From Deroplatys truncata (lineage: Eukaryota > Arthropoda > Insecta > Mantodea > Mantidae): a DNA stretch of 64,000 bases. Shown here one piece after another: positions 34,107 to 45,366 of this stretch. The DNA lies in NCBI GenBank assembly GCA_030765065.1, contig CM060978.1:60969421-61033420 (forward strand), read 5' to 3'. The first letter of the stretch is position 1. Every line of letters starts with the position of its first letter. A program made the translations under genes and the position numbers. A model generated the notes under the pieces. That model was not told where the DNA came from. It did not search any database and saw nothing but the letters and a program-made list of their open reading frames with translations.

Positions 34107-34650
34107 TTAACATAATTACCACCGTTATTCAAGCACTTGTCGTAACGGTAAGACCAGTTTGTGTATGACTTCGTCAAAGAATGATGCCGCCTGTGATAAA
34201 GGAAAGGTCTGCACTTCTTCTTTCACGTCATTCTCGTTAAAATGTTTTCCACCAAGAACAGATTAAAATCCCTTGGTACCAAATCCGGACTGTAGAGAGG
34301 GTTATCGAATTATTCCCAACTAAATGATGCGATCAGATCTTGACTTTGTTTGGCTATGTGTGGCCGGGTATTGTTACTCAATATTGTTTCCCCATAAATC
34401 TCATACAATTGACGATGAATGTTTGCTGGCGTAACATTTCTCGCATTGAGAATACAAATAACTTATCTGGCTACACAGTCGGCAGGTCATTTCGAAACGC
34501 TCTAACAACAAGAAAACACAAAGAGAGGATTGCCCACAGCTGCGCCTGGCTTCCAAATGAATGAAGTGATCGCGCATGTTCAAAATCACGACAGCAGCGG
34601 CAAACAATTAAAACGGCACTTTGAAAAGACGCAGCTTCGACCGCCTACTC
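34107..34650 (-). pseudogene. mariner-like transposase remnant copy b
   Basis: Minus strand gives an IYGETILSNNTRPHIAKQ-like segment (second catalytic region, Asp replaced by Asn or lost), then a SPDLVPRDFN-like motif (third catalytic Asp region), then a C-terminal YTNWSYRYDKCLNNGG segment with frameshifts between. Same family as 13134-13570. Interrupted at its 3' end by family A. Inactive. Confidence 0.7.
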
Positions 34651-34692
34651 TACCTTGTGTTTTGTGTCGACTTCACTAGACGGTAGGCAAAC

Positions 34693-34985
34693 GCTGGGGT
34701 GGTTTCCAATATACCACGATTTCCTTTTAATCATTTCCCTTTCATACCGTTTCCATCTCATCTTTTAGCTGTGTTTCAAGGTTTCGTGGTGTGCGGCGGT
34801 ACAACACAGAATTACGCAAGCTTGCTCCAAGGAAAGAGTATTCTCCATGAACACAGAGGGCTGCCTGGTTGCGTGGATGGTTTATTGCCCTCTCTAGCAT
34901 CTCCGGTAGTCGATCGAGTGTTCGACCTGAAATTGTTGGGGACTTGTTTGCTGTAGCCTCCTGTGGTTCCTCCACTTCATCTCTT
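34693..34985 (+). mobile_element. SINE body fragment, same family as the 511-bp SINE
   Basis: Shares ACCACGATTTCCTTT, TTTCCCTTTCATACCGTT, GTGGTGTGC, AGCTTGCTCCAAGGAAAGAG and GAGGGCTGCCTGGTTGCGTGG with the minus strand of 28839-29349. The tRNA-like head is absent, so it is 5'-truncated. Frames at 34699 and 34742 are shadows. Confidence 0.75.
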
Positions 34986-35542
34986 CCTCCTGGGAGGTTG
35001 TAGTCACAATAGATCTATGTAGGAGCTTCCCTTCCGTTGTATACGTCGATCAAATAACTTAAACCTCTACAATACCCAATTTTTTCATCTAATTTTGACA
35101 CTGGGTTTTTGCATAATTAATATTACCTACATCAAAAACGCATATTTGCCAACCTTTATGGTTTGTCCGTAACATGTAAGGCTTTGTGGACAGAATCAAA
35201 GTGTTACAGATCTTCTTTATGGGCATGGCAAAGAATTAAATTTTATTACATTATATTGTACCCTAGGAATTACAGAATGCATCGCGTTAATTAGTATACA
35301 GCACTATGATAGACTAGAGCTTGTCTGTGTGTCTATGATGATGTGACCTCCCTTTACTGCGCTATAATAAAACGTAGTATAGCGAGTGGATTTTAAATTT
35401 TATTGCACCAGTAATGACCACCAGCAAATGAGTGAAAACATTCAGTAATGGACAACGTAAATTGTAAAGTCAACTCCCTAACGTAAACTTCTTATCTCAT
35501 TCGCCTTCTATGACTGCGGGATATAAGGTTCCCGCATCCAGC
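34986..35542. other. no recognised feature
   Basis: Ordinary AT-rich DNA with no open frame or repeat that I can place. Confidence 0.4.
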
Positions 35543-35571
35543 TTTTTACTTTCTCTAATACGTATAGAATG
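35543..35571 (+). repeat. family A terminal scrap
   Basis: CTTTTTACTTTCTCTAATAC and GTATAGAATGTCC match only the first 28 bases of family A, including the hairpin region. The sequence then diverges completely. Confidence 0.6.
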
Positions 35572-36336
35572 TCCCTTCTTTACTGAGCAATACTTAAAAA
35601 TCCTACGTGTGCGTGTTCCACCTTGTACCTCCCTGTATCTCAGAATTACCTCCGTTTCTCTTCTACAGAATTCTGTCTCCGTGCTGTTCAAACTACTGAA
35701 CTTAACCTAACCGAATTCCAAGAATTTTTAAGCTAATGCTTTCGCAACTTCGGCTAACATGACTCACTAATGACGTTTTCCTTGGAAAATCTGTTCAACG
35801 CAAGCTTATTACTAGAGCCCGGAAGTTAGGCAAAATGCCGTTTCTATTTGGATGGATAGAATGAAGAGTTAAATAGAAGTAAACGTGTTTTTCGTACATT
35901 TAGGGACGGTAGGCTCAGCTTTTACTTTGCCTTTGTTTTTCTTTCTTTCTTCGTATTTTGGCTTTTTTTTTGCCTATTTTAAAGTCTAAAGCGTTTTTTG
36001 CTTGTTTTGGGTCGTTATGGCATTTTGCTGTAATTGTTTACGTATTTTAAGACGTACATACACAATTTCAATGTATGAAAGTGAAAAAAGAGTTACTCAA
36101 TAAATATTTATATTACGTGAATGTGTCATCACATTATTTATGTATCTTGTTCCCTATTAATGCATTTGTTTTCAAGCAGTAAAAATCTTACGTCCTCAAA
36201 TGATTCAAATAAACAATTTAAAGAGCAGACATATGAAGCGAATTAAGACCTTACATGAAAGATGCAGCCTTGAAAGTTTCTCTTCCCGAAATTGTTCTAT
36301 CTCACATATCTAGCCCGCAGAATCGCCGAAGAAGTA
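35572..36336. other. no recognised feature
   Basis: T-rich stretch near 35920-36010 (TTTCTTTCTTTC-like). No gene seen. Confidence 0.4.
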
Positions 36337-37524
36337 CACTACGTGATCAAAAGAATCCGGACACCTGGCTGAAAATGGCGTACAAGTTCGTGGCGACCTC
36401 CATCGGTAATGCTGGAAGTCAATATGGGCATACTTTCAATCAGGCGCTGAAAGGTTTCTTGGGGAATGGCAGCCCATTCTTCACGGAGTGAGGAACTGAG
36501 GATAGGTAACGATGTAGGACGGTGAGGCCTGGCACGAAGTCGGCGATCCAAAACATCCCAAAGGTGTTCTACAGGATCCAAGTCAGTATTCTGTGCAGGC
36601 CAGTCCATTACAGGGATGTTATTGTCATGTAACCACTCGCCACATCCCGTGAAGTATGAACAGGTGCTCGATGGTGTTTAAAGATGCAATCGCCATCCCC
36701 GGATTGATCTTCAACAGTGGGAAGCAAGAAGGTGCTTAAAATATCAATGTAGGTCTACGCTGTGATCGTGCCACGTAAAACAACAAGGAATGCAAGCCCG
36801 CTCCAGGAAAAACACGACTACACCATAACACCACCACCTCCGAATTTCACTGTTGGCACTACACACGCTGACAGATGACGTTCACCGGGCATTCGCCGTA
36901 CCCACATCCTGCCATCGGATTGCCACATTGTGTACCGTGATTCGTCACTCCACACAACGTTTTGCCACTGTTCAATCGTGTAATGTTGACGCTCCTTACA
37001 CCAAGCATTTTCCTGCGAGATGTGTGGCTTATGAGCAGCCGCTCGACCATGGTATCCAAGGTTTCTCACCTTACGCCTAACTGTCATAGTACTTGGAGTG
37101 GATGCTGATGCAGTTTGGAATTCATGTGTGATGGTCTGGATAGATGTCTGCCTATTACTCTTTAGGACCCTCTTCAAATGTCGGCGGTCTCTTGACATTT
37201 AACAGACGAGATCGGCCTGTACGCTTTCGTGCTGTACATGTCCCATCACGTTTCCACTTCACTATCACATCAGAAACAGTGAACCTAGGGACGTTTAGGA
37301 GTGTGGAAATCTCGCGTACAGACTTCTGACACAAGTGAAACCCAATCCCTGACCACGTTCGAAGTCCATGAGTTCCACGAAGCGTCCCATTCTGCTATTT
37401 CGCGATGTCTAATAACTACCGAGGTCGCGGATAATGAGTACCAGGCAAGAGGTGGCAGCACAATGCACCTAAGAGGAAAAACGTATGTCTGTAGGGGTGT
37501 CGGGATACTTTTGATCACATAGTG
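36337..37524 (-). mobile_element. Tc1-like transposon with terminal inverted repeats
   Basis: Left end CACTACGTGATCAAAAGAAT followed by CCGGACACC, and an inverted right end (GGTGTCGGGATACTTTTGATC then ACATAGTG), define a 1188-bp element. TA precedes the left end (36335-36336); the right flank is CA, a mutated TA. The size is close to that of complete Tc1-like elements. Confidence 0.88.
36363..37330 (-). pseudogene. Tc1-like transposase, frameshifted
   Basis: Minus-strand pieces in order: a DNA-binding segment (FTVSDVIVKWKRDGT, RKRTGRSR, then RRHLKRVLKSNRQTS); PSTMTVRRKVRNLGYHGRAA; WQNVVWSDESRYTMW (first catalytic Asp intact, about 36939-36951); RMPGERHLSACVVPTVKFGG then GGVMV; a damaged second motif in which the usual Asp is His (KHHRAPVHTS); then after a frameshift VMDWPAQNTDLDPVEHLW with the DD34E Glu, and the C-terminal PTSLPILSSSLREEWAAIP. 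It has several frameshifts and stops and no active second Asp. Confidence 0.87.
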
Positions 37525-38049
37525 CAAGTTTGTATCCTCTTTTGGGTAGGTTTTTTAGTGTTGTGGATTTCCAACATTTAAAAGGTCTTTCTAAAATCAG
37601 CCTGCTAATTGTGAGATTTTAAGGGCGTTGCACCAGAGCTCTCTTTACCCCACAGCCATTTCTCACCAGATGGAGACCTGGATCTCTGAAGCCATGTATT
37701 GCAGCAAAAATTTGGATAATATATGTATGGAGGTGTTTGATGCTCTATCAGAAGACGAAGCTGCTTCAGTTTGCGGCGTAAAGAAGTTGCTGTAAAACAA
37801 AAAACTGGCGTTTATAGCAGCACATTATAGCTTGCTACAGGAAGTTGAAGAAACAATGTGGTATGCTAGTGTCGTACGTGGCAATCCTTGAAGATGCGAT
37901 AAATCAACTGCAAGAACCAGAAAAAAAGAGAAAAGGTCAGACAAAAGTATAAACGTGCTACGTGTACTTATATGGACATAGAAAAACTTGAAAACATTTG
38001 TGATATCCTGAAAGATGAAAATCCTATTGTAACTGATCAGAGATTTCCG
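37525..38049 (+). pseudogene. possible upstream part of an hAT-like remnant
   Basis: Patchy plus-strand translations (EDEAASVCGVKKLL, YVAILEDAINQLQEPEKK, ENICDILKDENPIVTDQRF) resemble a decayed coding region leading into the hAT motif at 38050. No continuous frame exists. Assignment rests mainly on that neighbour. Confidence 0.35.
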
Positions 38050-38175
38050 AAATAGGTTGTTTTAAATATGCTCCAGCCATTTCAGTTGAAGTAAAACGTT
38101 CTTTTTCCATGATGAAAACATTCTCTCTGACAGGCGGCTGACTATGACAGTTGACACCTTGAAAACAATTATTGT
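38050..38175 (+). pseudogene. hAT-like transposase C-terminal dimerisation motif, broken
   Basis: Plus-strand FKYAPAISVEVKRSFSMMKT matches the S.VEVERSFS..K signature of the hAT C-terminal dimerisation region. After a one-base frameshift, RLTMTVDTLKTI corresponds to the RRxxLTxxNLxxL segment that follows it. No zinc finger or catalytic core is recognisable. Terminal repeats were not found. Confidence 0.5.
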
Positions 38176-38540
38176 TTGTACTCAAGAAAGTAAGGGTGAG
38201 TAAGTACTTTATTTTACTTTATTATTTATTGGGATGAATAAATTAATAACTATCTTAGATAGCTGTTTTCATTAATAAAGAGAGGGATTACTCTCTGTGT
38301 TTACTTTTAATAAATGTCTATTTAATTAAATTTACTACCTATTTTCAGTATTTTAAGAGCCTTTTGCCTCCCTATTTTAACCAAAATAAATGACAGAACT
38401 TTCGGGCTCTACTGATTACATTATACGATTATTTAATATACGGAAATTTTAATTATTGCAATCATTTCTCCACATTACTCCTATTTCTTTATTTAATTAT
38501 TTGTACCTTCCAGTCGATAATTATGGTATCACTAGTAAGA
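38176..38540. other. no recognised feature
   Basis: AT-rich spacer. Confidence 0.4.
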
Positions 38541-38640
38541 TTTTGTCTATCACTTGCGGTAAACTAATTATACAGAAGTCATTCAGAATGAAGAGGAGCC
38601 TACAGAAAAATAAGACATGCAATTTATTTTGAAGAAGGTA
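38541..38640 (-). repeat. ancient family A fragment
   Basis: TTTTGTCTATCACTTGCGGT and GAAGTCATTCAGAATGAAGAGG match the minus reading of family A. Bordered on the right by family B. Confidence 0.6.
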
Positions 38641-39451
38641 GTTACTGCCCCACTTATGGTACAATGTTTCCGGTAGCCTTCGCACCAAATGTACTTTGCG
38701 GTGTCCTTTGCCCCAAGTTTAAAAAATATTACTTTGTAGTTTTTTTACTGTTTCTTTAATATTATATATTTATGTTTGCCTCGTCTGTGACAGTATTTAT
38801 TTTTAGAGACATGAATGTCTTAGCAGGGAGTGGTGCGACTGAAGAATGTAGGCTTACACAGATTAAAATTTGTTGTTTACCTCAAATTTATTAATGCTTG
38901 ACACGATTTAAATAACACTTCACTGATATAGATACAGCTGTAAGATTTGTTTTATTAATTACTTGTACTTTTTAACACGTAAACTATTTTTGTATTACAC
39001 AAAATACATATTAAACTTCTCGAGGATACATCTCGAGTCCGGTTAGGAACACTGTCTACAAGCAATTGACTTCTGAATTTGTAAATTTTGCTCCATTTTA
39101 GTTTCTTATTGGCTAATCCTAGTCCAATAGAATACCTTCATATAACTAAAGCTTTTTCTGGTTGTTGATTGGCTATTTTATGAATTGTCACAAAAATTAC
39201 ATTATTGCTTCCAAGAATTGCCAGTAGCATTTAAACTTTCTAACTCATTATTGCCTCAAACTTACGTCATTGTTATCTCATTGTTAGCAGCTTTTAATCT
39301 ATTATTCTCACAGCTCCTGCATTATTAAATTACGTATTACATTCACATAACATTAAACATGTATACAATAATATAAGCATATACAATGGCTGATACATAC
39401 ATTTTTATATATTATTTTATACACATATTGCTTTAAGGTGGGCTGTTATTG

Positions 39452-39505
<54 letters not shown>

Positions 39506-39552
39506 TATATACTTAGAACTGAAATCATTTAAGTGTTAAAAATACTGCCTCA
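38641..39552 (-). mobile_element. LTR-like repeat, family B copy 3
   Basis: The minus strand begins TGAGGCAGTATTTTTAACAC (complement ends at 39552) and contains ATTAGCCAATAAG, AAATTTACAAATTCAG, GTAGACAGTG, and near the end GGTGCGAAGGCTACCGGAAAC. A (TA)n tract at 39454-39504 has expanded inside it where other copies have an AT-rich stretch. Confidence 0.6.
39454..39504 (+). repeat. (TA)n microsatellite
   Basis: About 25 TA units inside family B copy 3; absent from the other copies. Confidence 0.95.
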
Positions 39553-39674
39553 ATTTGCCATGTAAAGCACTAAACACTAGCTGTCTTATTCGGCATTTTA
39601 TTGTTATATTCTGTAATTACTGGATTGAAAATAAGGATGGGGTGAATTTTTAAAACTGCGCAAATTTTACTATT

Positions 39675-40415
39675 AATTAAAGCGTAAGTCTGTGAAAATC
39701 ATAACTCAAAATCGAAAATTCATATAATTACCAAACTTGGTATTTGATTCAATATCTTCCAAAGATGAAACACGAAGATTTTCAAGAAAATCCCCCACCC
39801 CATACCACGCTTTACATAGAACACTTTTCGAAATTTTTTATTTTCTTAAAAATGTCTAACGATTTTGATTAAAATACGATATATGAAAGATATTTTCATG
39901 ACAAAGAAAAGGTATATTCTGAGTTTTCGGGGTATAACCTGTGAAGTCCTCTTCATTCGGAATACATTTTGTATAATCTTGTACAACTGGTAAACACTAA
40001 GCGATAAACGAAAACGTAGCAGAAAAAATGTAGATCTCTTCAAATCACACAATTTATTTTTAATAAATGTTTTGTAGCATAAGCCGTTTTCTGAGATATC
40101 CGTTATTAAAGGTTCGTATTGTTCATTTCTTGGTGACACTCTTTAAGCCCTTTCAATATTCAGTTGTATCTCGCGATTGCATGGAAACAGTACGGAATTT
40201 TAAGACTAGCAAGTAGCGTCTAGTTCTTAAACATTTGACTATCGCTGTTCTCTTTGTATCCTAACGAAATGTGTAATGTAGCTACTTCTGCAAAGGTTTA
40301 TTTGACTTAAAAGGTAGTAGATAGAAGAATAAGCGTTGGTAAAAATAATTTGTATATCCAGTAGTAAACGATAGAGGGTAGAAAAGGTCATGGGATGTAC
40401 TACATCAGATTTTTT
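39675..40415 (+). mobile_element. diverged family A copy, left end missing
   Basis: GTCTGTGAAAATCATAACTC, ACCAAACTTGGTATTTGATTC, GTAGATCTCTTCAAATCAC and GTCATGGGATGTACTACATC, ending AGATTTTTT. Older subfamily. Confidence 0.75.
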
Positions 40416-40610
40416 AGAGTTGTAAGGTAGGTTATAATTTTTGTTGAGTCCAACCGTATAAGCGTAATCAGGATTAATTTAAATAGGGAAAAGAGGGGTG
40501 ATTTATATGTTAGGGGTTGAAAATAGTGATTGAATGTAAGGATAATAGAGTCACTGTTTATATTTTGAGCCTAATAATTAAAACTAAGTAATTTCTGATT
40601 GAAAACTGCT
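40416..40610. other. flank of mariner, no ITR identified
   Basis: Should contain the 3' UTR and inverted repeat of the mariner at 40611, but no matching terminal repeat could be paired by eye with the 41640 side. Confidence 0.4.
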
Positions 40611-41622
40611 TTATTGTTTTTCAAAATATTCCCCTTTATGATCAATACACTTTTGCATCCATTTGAACCATTTGTCAAAGCACTTATTTAAGGCTTCTTG
40701 GGACATCTCCAAAACATGGTTTTTGAAGGCATCAACGGCTTCTTCTGCCAACGATAATCGTTGTCCACGCAATTTACTCTTGATGTTCGGGAACAAAAAT
40801 AAGTCATTGGGTGCCAACTCAGGACTGCAAATACTCTTTTGTTAGACGAGATGTGTGTGCGCCCGCATTGTCTTGATGAAGAACGATCCTACGGTTCTTG
40901 TTGGTTTTCCTTACTTTGCCGAAGACTTCCGGCAAACAAATGGTTGTGTTCCATTCGGCATTGACCGTTTTACGTTCCTCTAAAGGCACTGTTGCCCCAT
41001 GGTCAGTTTTGCTGAAAAAGCAGGCGATCATTTGCTTCGAAGTGCTTCGAGTGCGAACAACTTTTGTTGGATTTGCTTCATCTTGAAACACCCATACAGT
41101 GGACTGCTGTTTAGGTTCCGACTCATACGCATAGATCCATGATTCGTCACCTGTTACAATCTTAGATACGTCATTTGAGGCACCGCCATTGTATTTCTTG
41201 AACATTTTTGTACACCAATCGACACGAGCATCTTTTTGAGATTGCGTCAAATTATGTGGGATCCAACGAGAGCAAACCTTTTCCTCGACTAAATAATCAT
41301 GCAATATTTTATATATACTGGTGGAACTAATGCCTAGGTTTGCTTCAATCTCACAGTATGTCGGATGACGATCTTTAATTATTACTTTTTGCACAGCATC
41401 AATGTTTTCTGGCACTACTGATTTTGGACGAGCTTCACGAACTTCATCATTGAGCGAACGGCGGCCACGATTAAATTCGTTATACCAGCTTTTCACAATG
41501 GCAAAGGATGGAGCTTCGTCGCCAAATGTGGAAGTTAGTTGATCAATGCACTCTTGTCTTGATAATCCTCGTCGAAAGTCGTAATAAATCATTGCACCAA
41601 CATTTTCACGAGTTTATTCCAT
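40611..41622 (-). pseudogene. mariner transposase, nearly complete but inactivated
   Basis: Minus strand, the best-preserved gene in the window. The natural start is probably ATG at 41620-41622, but its third codon is TAA; the open part begins at Met 11 (41592). N-terminal helix-turn-helix region MIYYDFRRGLSRQECIDQL and FGDEAPSFAIVKSWYNEFNR; then WIPHNLTQSQKDARVDWC; first catalytic Asp in IVTGDESWIYAYE; second in RIVLHQDNAGAHTS; then a short deletion and frameshift at about 40818 that removes the sequence before the third catalytic motif. That motif now reads PELAPND, with Glu at the catalytic Asp position. C-terminus FPNIKSKLRGQRLS to GEYFEKQ stop. About 335 codons expected. The early stop, deletion and lost Asp make it inactive. 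Confidence 0.93.
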
Positions 41623-42084
41623 GTTTTTGTTGACCCACAATTTTCAAGTTAGTGTAAACAAAACAAATAGCGCTCTATTGACAAAATGTTTGAAGTAGAT
41701 AATGGTTAAAAATGTCAAACTTTCCATTGGAAACGTCAGATGGCACCTACAACATTCAGGATTGCCAAGGCTCAAAATATAAATAATGCCCCTCGTACCT
41801 TATCATTTTTTTCTGTTTCTAGAATCCAAATGTACCTGGTTTTGTGGAATTCATATCAGAAACATTTCTTGATAACAAACCGCAAAATATGCGGGAAATG
41901 TAACAAGAATGATATACAAAGGTAAACGTAAAGATACGTATCAGGAAGGGTCCCCGGAATCGGGGCACAGTACCGCAAGTAGGCCAGTCAGCCCTTTTTG
42001 CTTCCAACTTGACTTTTGGTAGGGAAGGACGAAGAGAGAGACCCAAAGGACGACCAGATTCGGATGCCGATGATCGCAAGCTTA
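41623..42084. other. no recognised feature
   Basis: Includes the presumed 5' UTR side of the mariner. Open frames at 41740-42079 carry no domain. Confidence 0.4.
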
Positions 42085-42488
42085 GACGGATCTTAACCTT
42101 TCCAGATAGAATTCATCTGACGCCACGCGGTTCAAGTCCACAGGCCACCAACTCTCAGGGTCGCCGGAGCGGAGACCCACACTGAGAAGAGTACCTAAGC
42201 GGGCGGGACGCAGCGACGCATTACAGAGCGCAAGCCACCACCCAGCTACAACCGCCGAACACCGTCGCCTGGTCCTACAACGTTGAAACAGATGACAAGG
42301 AAGATGATGGGTACAGGAAATGAGAAGAAGGAGTGTCGTGGTAGAAGATGGACCACCCCACATTCGCCTGCCGACCCGGGGAAACCACGAAAAACCCATG
42401 GGCCAGAGTGGGCGATTGCCGGGGATCTATCCCGGAACTTTCCGAAAGCGGGCCACAGACGTAACCGCCTGAGCCATCCCGCTCTGTG
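42085..42488 (-). mobile_element. tRNA-derived SINE, type 4, full-length
   Basis: Minus strand: head with A box TGGCTCAGGCGGT (complement at 42463-42475) and B-box region GGGATAGATCC (42423-42433); shared module TTTTTCGTGGTTTCCCCGGG; body with CTTCCTTGTCATCTG and GGCGACGGTGTTCGGCGG. The body is shared with 59648-59990. Frames on both strands are shadows. No target duplication identified. Confidence 0.8.
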
Positions 42489-42634
42489 AAGTCATTAAAA
42501 ATCATTACAAAAAAGAGCCACAACTGGCCTCTGATATCCATATTTGACGAAATGGGATTGAACTTTGGTCACATAAATGCGGAATAGAAACCTCTACCCC
42601 CCCTCCCCACACAGACATTCATTTTCTCTCTTTA

Positions 42635-42863
42635 TAATATTAACATAGAAATGTAGATATTGTGTTTTAATTACAATTATTAAGAGCCATTTTAGAGAAA
42701 ATCAAAAACTATATTTTTCCATGTAAAGGATAATGTGGGTTAGAAAAATTTTCTTGAAGATCTTCATGTAGCATCCTTGGAAAATATTGAACTTAAATAC
42801 CAACCATGGTATTTAACCGACTTTCGTTTTAGAATTATTTTTTCCCAGACAGACAACCCTCCT

Positions 42864-42926
<63 letters not shown>

Positions 42927-43012
42927 GGACTTTTTCCAAATATGCTTTGCATCTAGAGTGTCTCAAAACACGTAATTCCTGTGCAATCTCCATATCCAAC
43001 TTTTGGGTGAAA
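42635..43012 (-). mobile_element. diverged family A fragment with long (CA)n
   Basis: TCCATGTAAAGGATAATGTG, TCTTCATGTAGCATCC, ACCATGGTATTTAACCGAC and TCTCAAAACACGTAATTCC follow minus family order. The CA tract at 42868-42922 has about 27 units. Both ends are truncated. Confidence 0.75.
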
Positions 43013-43738
43013 TTTTCTCCAAATTTCAGCCGAGAATTCCCTTAAAAAGTCTGTAAAAATTCTTTTCCTGTATATGAAACCTATTTAGTCGGTCTTTTTA
43101 CAACCGTTTTCAGTATATTTCTTAAAATCCAAATAAATGGATTTCGAAAACATTAACTCAATTAAAGTACTAATTTTTCGCCCAGCTGCAGCTATTTTTA
43201 CGAGTATTTGTCTAGAAAATGAAACACAATCCTCCCCTTAAAAAACTGGAATGGGCGCCATTTTGGCGAGCCCACGGGGGGTTAGCGGAAACAGCGACCT
43301 GGGAAGATGTCATGCGTCTGTCAAACCTTGTGTTTGTGTTGCGTGTAAGACGATACTGCTGTTTCCGTGTAACGGAAAGACAGCGGCACTTTGTGACGCC
43401 AAAAAAAGTTGTGAATGTATGCTCGACATGTGAATGTCACACAATACCCTCACTAATTCATCTGACACGGAGTTCGTATCATTAATCATAGCCAAACTTG
43501 GCCTGCGCTTGTAAACAATTCCTGTTAAACATATGAACTGCGACACATGCTCCCGATAGCTATTAATCTAAACACTCTTAAACTGCATGGCAGTTCATGC
43601 TAGCTGATTAAAACCTCTGTTTTACTAACAGGACGTCTCGGCTTTGTTGAAAACATATTAGCATAAGTCAATTCAAAAGCTCAAATGCCTAATAGTCTCA
43701 CAACTTTACATTAAGTGTTTTTTAAATAGCTTTAAAAG
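43013..43738. other. no recognised feature
   Basis: Overlapping frames of 60-88 codons at 43219-43546 on both strands have no recognisable domain and are Cys/Arg-rich by chance. Confidence 0.4.
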
Positions 43739-43798
43739 AAATCACACGATTCACACGACTTTCTCTACCAGCTCTTCAACAAACTATTCTTACAAAAA
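43739..43798 (-). repeat. family A right-end fragment
   Basis: CACACGACTTTCTCTACC and TTCAACAAACTATTCTTACAAA match the minus right end; it stops at the SINE. Confidence 0.65.
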
Positions 43799-43806
43799 GG
43801 TATTAC

Positions 43807-43990
43807 AGAGCGCCATGGTTCAGGCGATTATGTTTGTAACCTGCATTCGGAAGGTTCCGGGGTCAAATCCAGTGGGTCGAACAATCTGACTGGGGTTTCT
43901 TCGTGGTTTCGCTTAGTCATCAAGGTAAATACCACATTAGATATTTAACATGATGGCTCAAAGTCGCAACTTAAGTCTAAAACAATAGTC
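43807..43990 (+). mobile_element. tRNA-derived SINE, type 1, copy 2
   Basis: A box TGGTTCAGGCGAT (43816-43828), B box GGGGTCAAATCC (43859-43870), module TTTCTTCGTGGTTTCGC, body AGGTAAATACCACATTAGATA, ending CTTAAGTCTAAAACAATAG. Diverged homologue of 30881-31055. It sits directly beside a family A right-end fragment. Confidence 0.75.
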
Positions 43991-44191
43991 CTCCTTGTCA
44001 CGTATTAGGCCTAGTGGCCTGTTACGGTCTCATTCCATCTCTTTATTGGGCGGCCCAAAGGTCTTCTCGCACGTGATCGGCAAGTTAATATTTGCCGAGA
44101 TATTTTTGTTCCAGGCATACTGAGTATAATAGTATTTGTGAATTCTACCTCTTAAAGAGTCAATTCTCAGTTCATCATAATGTCTGTATTA

Positions 44192-44400
44192 TTTTTACTT
44201 TCTCTACTACGTATAGAAATTCGATACCGAGATTTCACTGGAAATATATGTTTGAGACGCCTGAATCAAAAAAAAAAAAAAAAAAAAACATTTCTGGAAT
44301 CATATTCGTGTGTGTGTGTGCCTGTGTGTATGTGTCTGTAAACAGCATAACTCACTAACGAACAGTCGGATAAACACCAAACTTGGTATTTAATTTGAAG
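44192..44400 (+). mobile_element. family A element, left part, split by an LTR
   Basis: TTTTTACTTTCTCTACTACG, a small deletion, an A run of about 20 (44268-44288), TGTGTGTG, then GAACAGTCGG-like blocks to ACCAAACTTGGTATTTAATT. It resumes at 45367. Confidence 0.8.
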
Positions 44401-45366
44401 TAGAATATTTGTTGGTAGTTGGAAGATGCTTCATGTTTATCTGCCCCACGTATGGGAGCCAATTTGTCGCGGTCACTTCGTGTTATCTATTGCTGGGCGC
44501 CTGTTATTGTTTTACTACTTTGAATGTTGGGTTCTTTGTCCTCCGGCTAGCTATTATTACTACTCAGTCGAGCATATCCCTTGAAAAGGGTGTGTAAACG
44601 GAAAGGATTTGTTACTGAAAGATAATACTTATATAAGAATTTGTTTTTACACTTTTATTACCCTCACAATTAATTAATTTCACATATTGACTCTTGATAC
44701 ACGCCAGACTGAAACTGTTATATTTTCTAATATCACCATAATCACTTATTTGCTGCATATTATTAATTCGCGTATTTCACATTTATAACTAACTTTACAA
44801 CGCGAGAGATTTTGTAGAATTGCGCGACGTATAAAGCGTGAACGATTCTCTTAAACTGTGCGACGTATAACCTTTGTATGATTCTATTGGACTGAACAAC
44901 GTATTACCCGCGAATCCTTCTGTTGGAGTGAACGACGTTTGCCTTGTGAATTATTCTGTCAAACTACACGTTACCCGTCTCTGGCACGAAATTTATACTC
45001 CCTCATCCTAATATGCCTAAACATTATAACCGAGCTGCTATTGGTTAATAAAACGCGCCAACATTAGCGTCTATTTTTATATCCAATCAAAATTACGAAC
45101 ACATATGCTCTAGGGAAGAAATTTCCTCCATTTCTACAGAAAAGCGCGCTAATCTGACGTCATTTGCATGCCTCTTCTAATTAATAAACAACTCGCCCCC
45201 TCGCTACATTGTTGCTCTTATTGTCAGTTTCAGTAAGGCCGTGTAAATTTATTTCCTAACAATGCTTATAATTAGCAAACATCTCAAATCAATGTCATAC
45301 AATAATGCTAATTTACACTACAATCACTCTGGCATTCAGTGTTGTGACATAAAATACTGCGTCAAG
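44401..45366 (-). mobile_element. LTR plus primer-site-like motif inside family A
   Basis: A foreign block of 966 bases bounded by one family A copy. On the minus strand a long LTR-like region contains the promoter-like GAGTATAAATTTCGTGCC (TATA at about 44985-44992). It ends near 44475, followed by TTGGCTCCCATACGTGGGGC (44445-44464), which resembles the TTGGCGCCCAACGTGGGGC-type primer-binding region after the 5' LTR of many LTR retrotransposons. Internal genes are absent; only about 50 bases follow the site. It looks like a 5' LTR with leader cut off. Confidence 0.55.
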
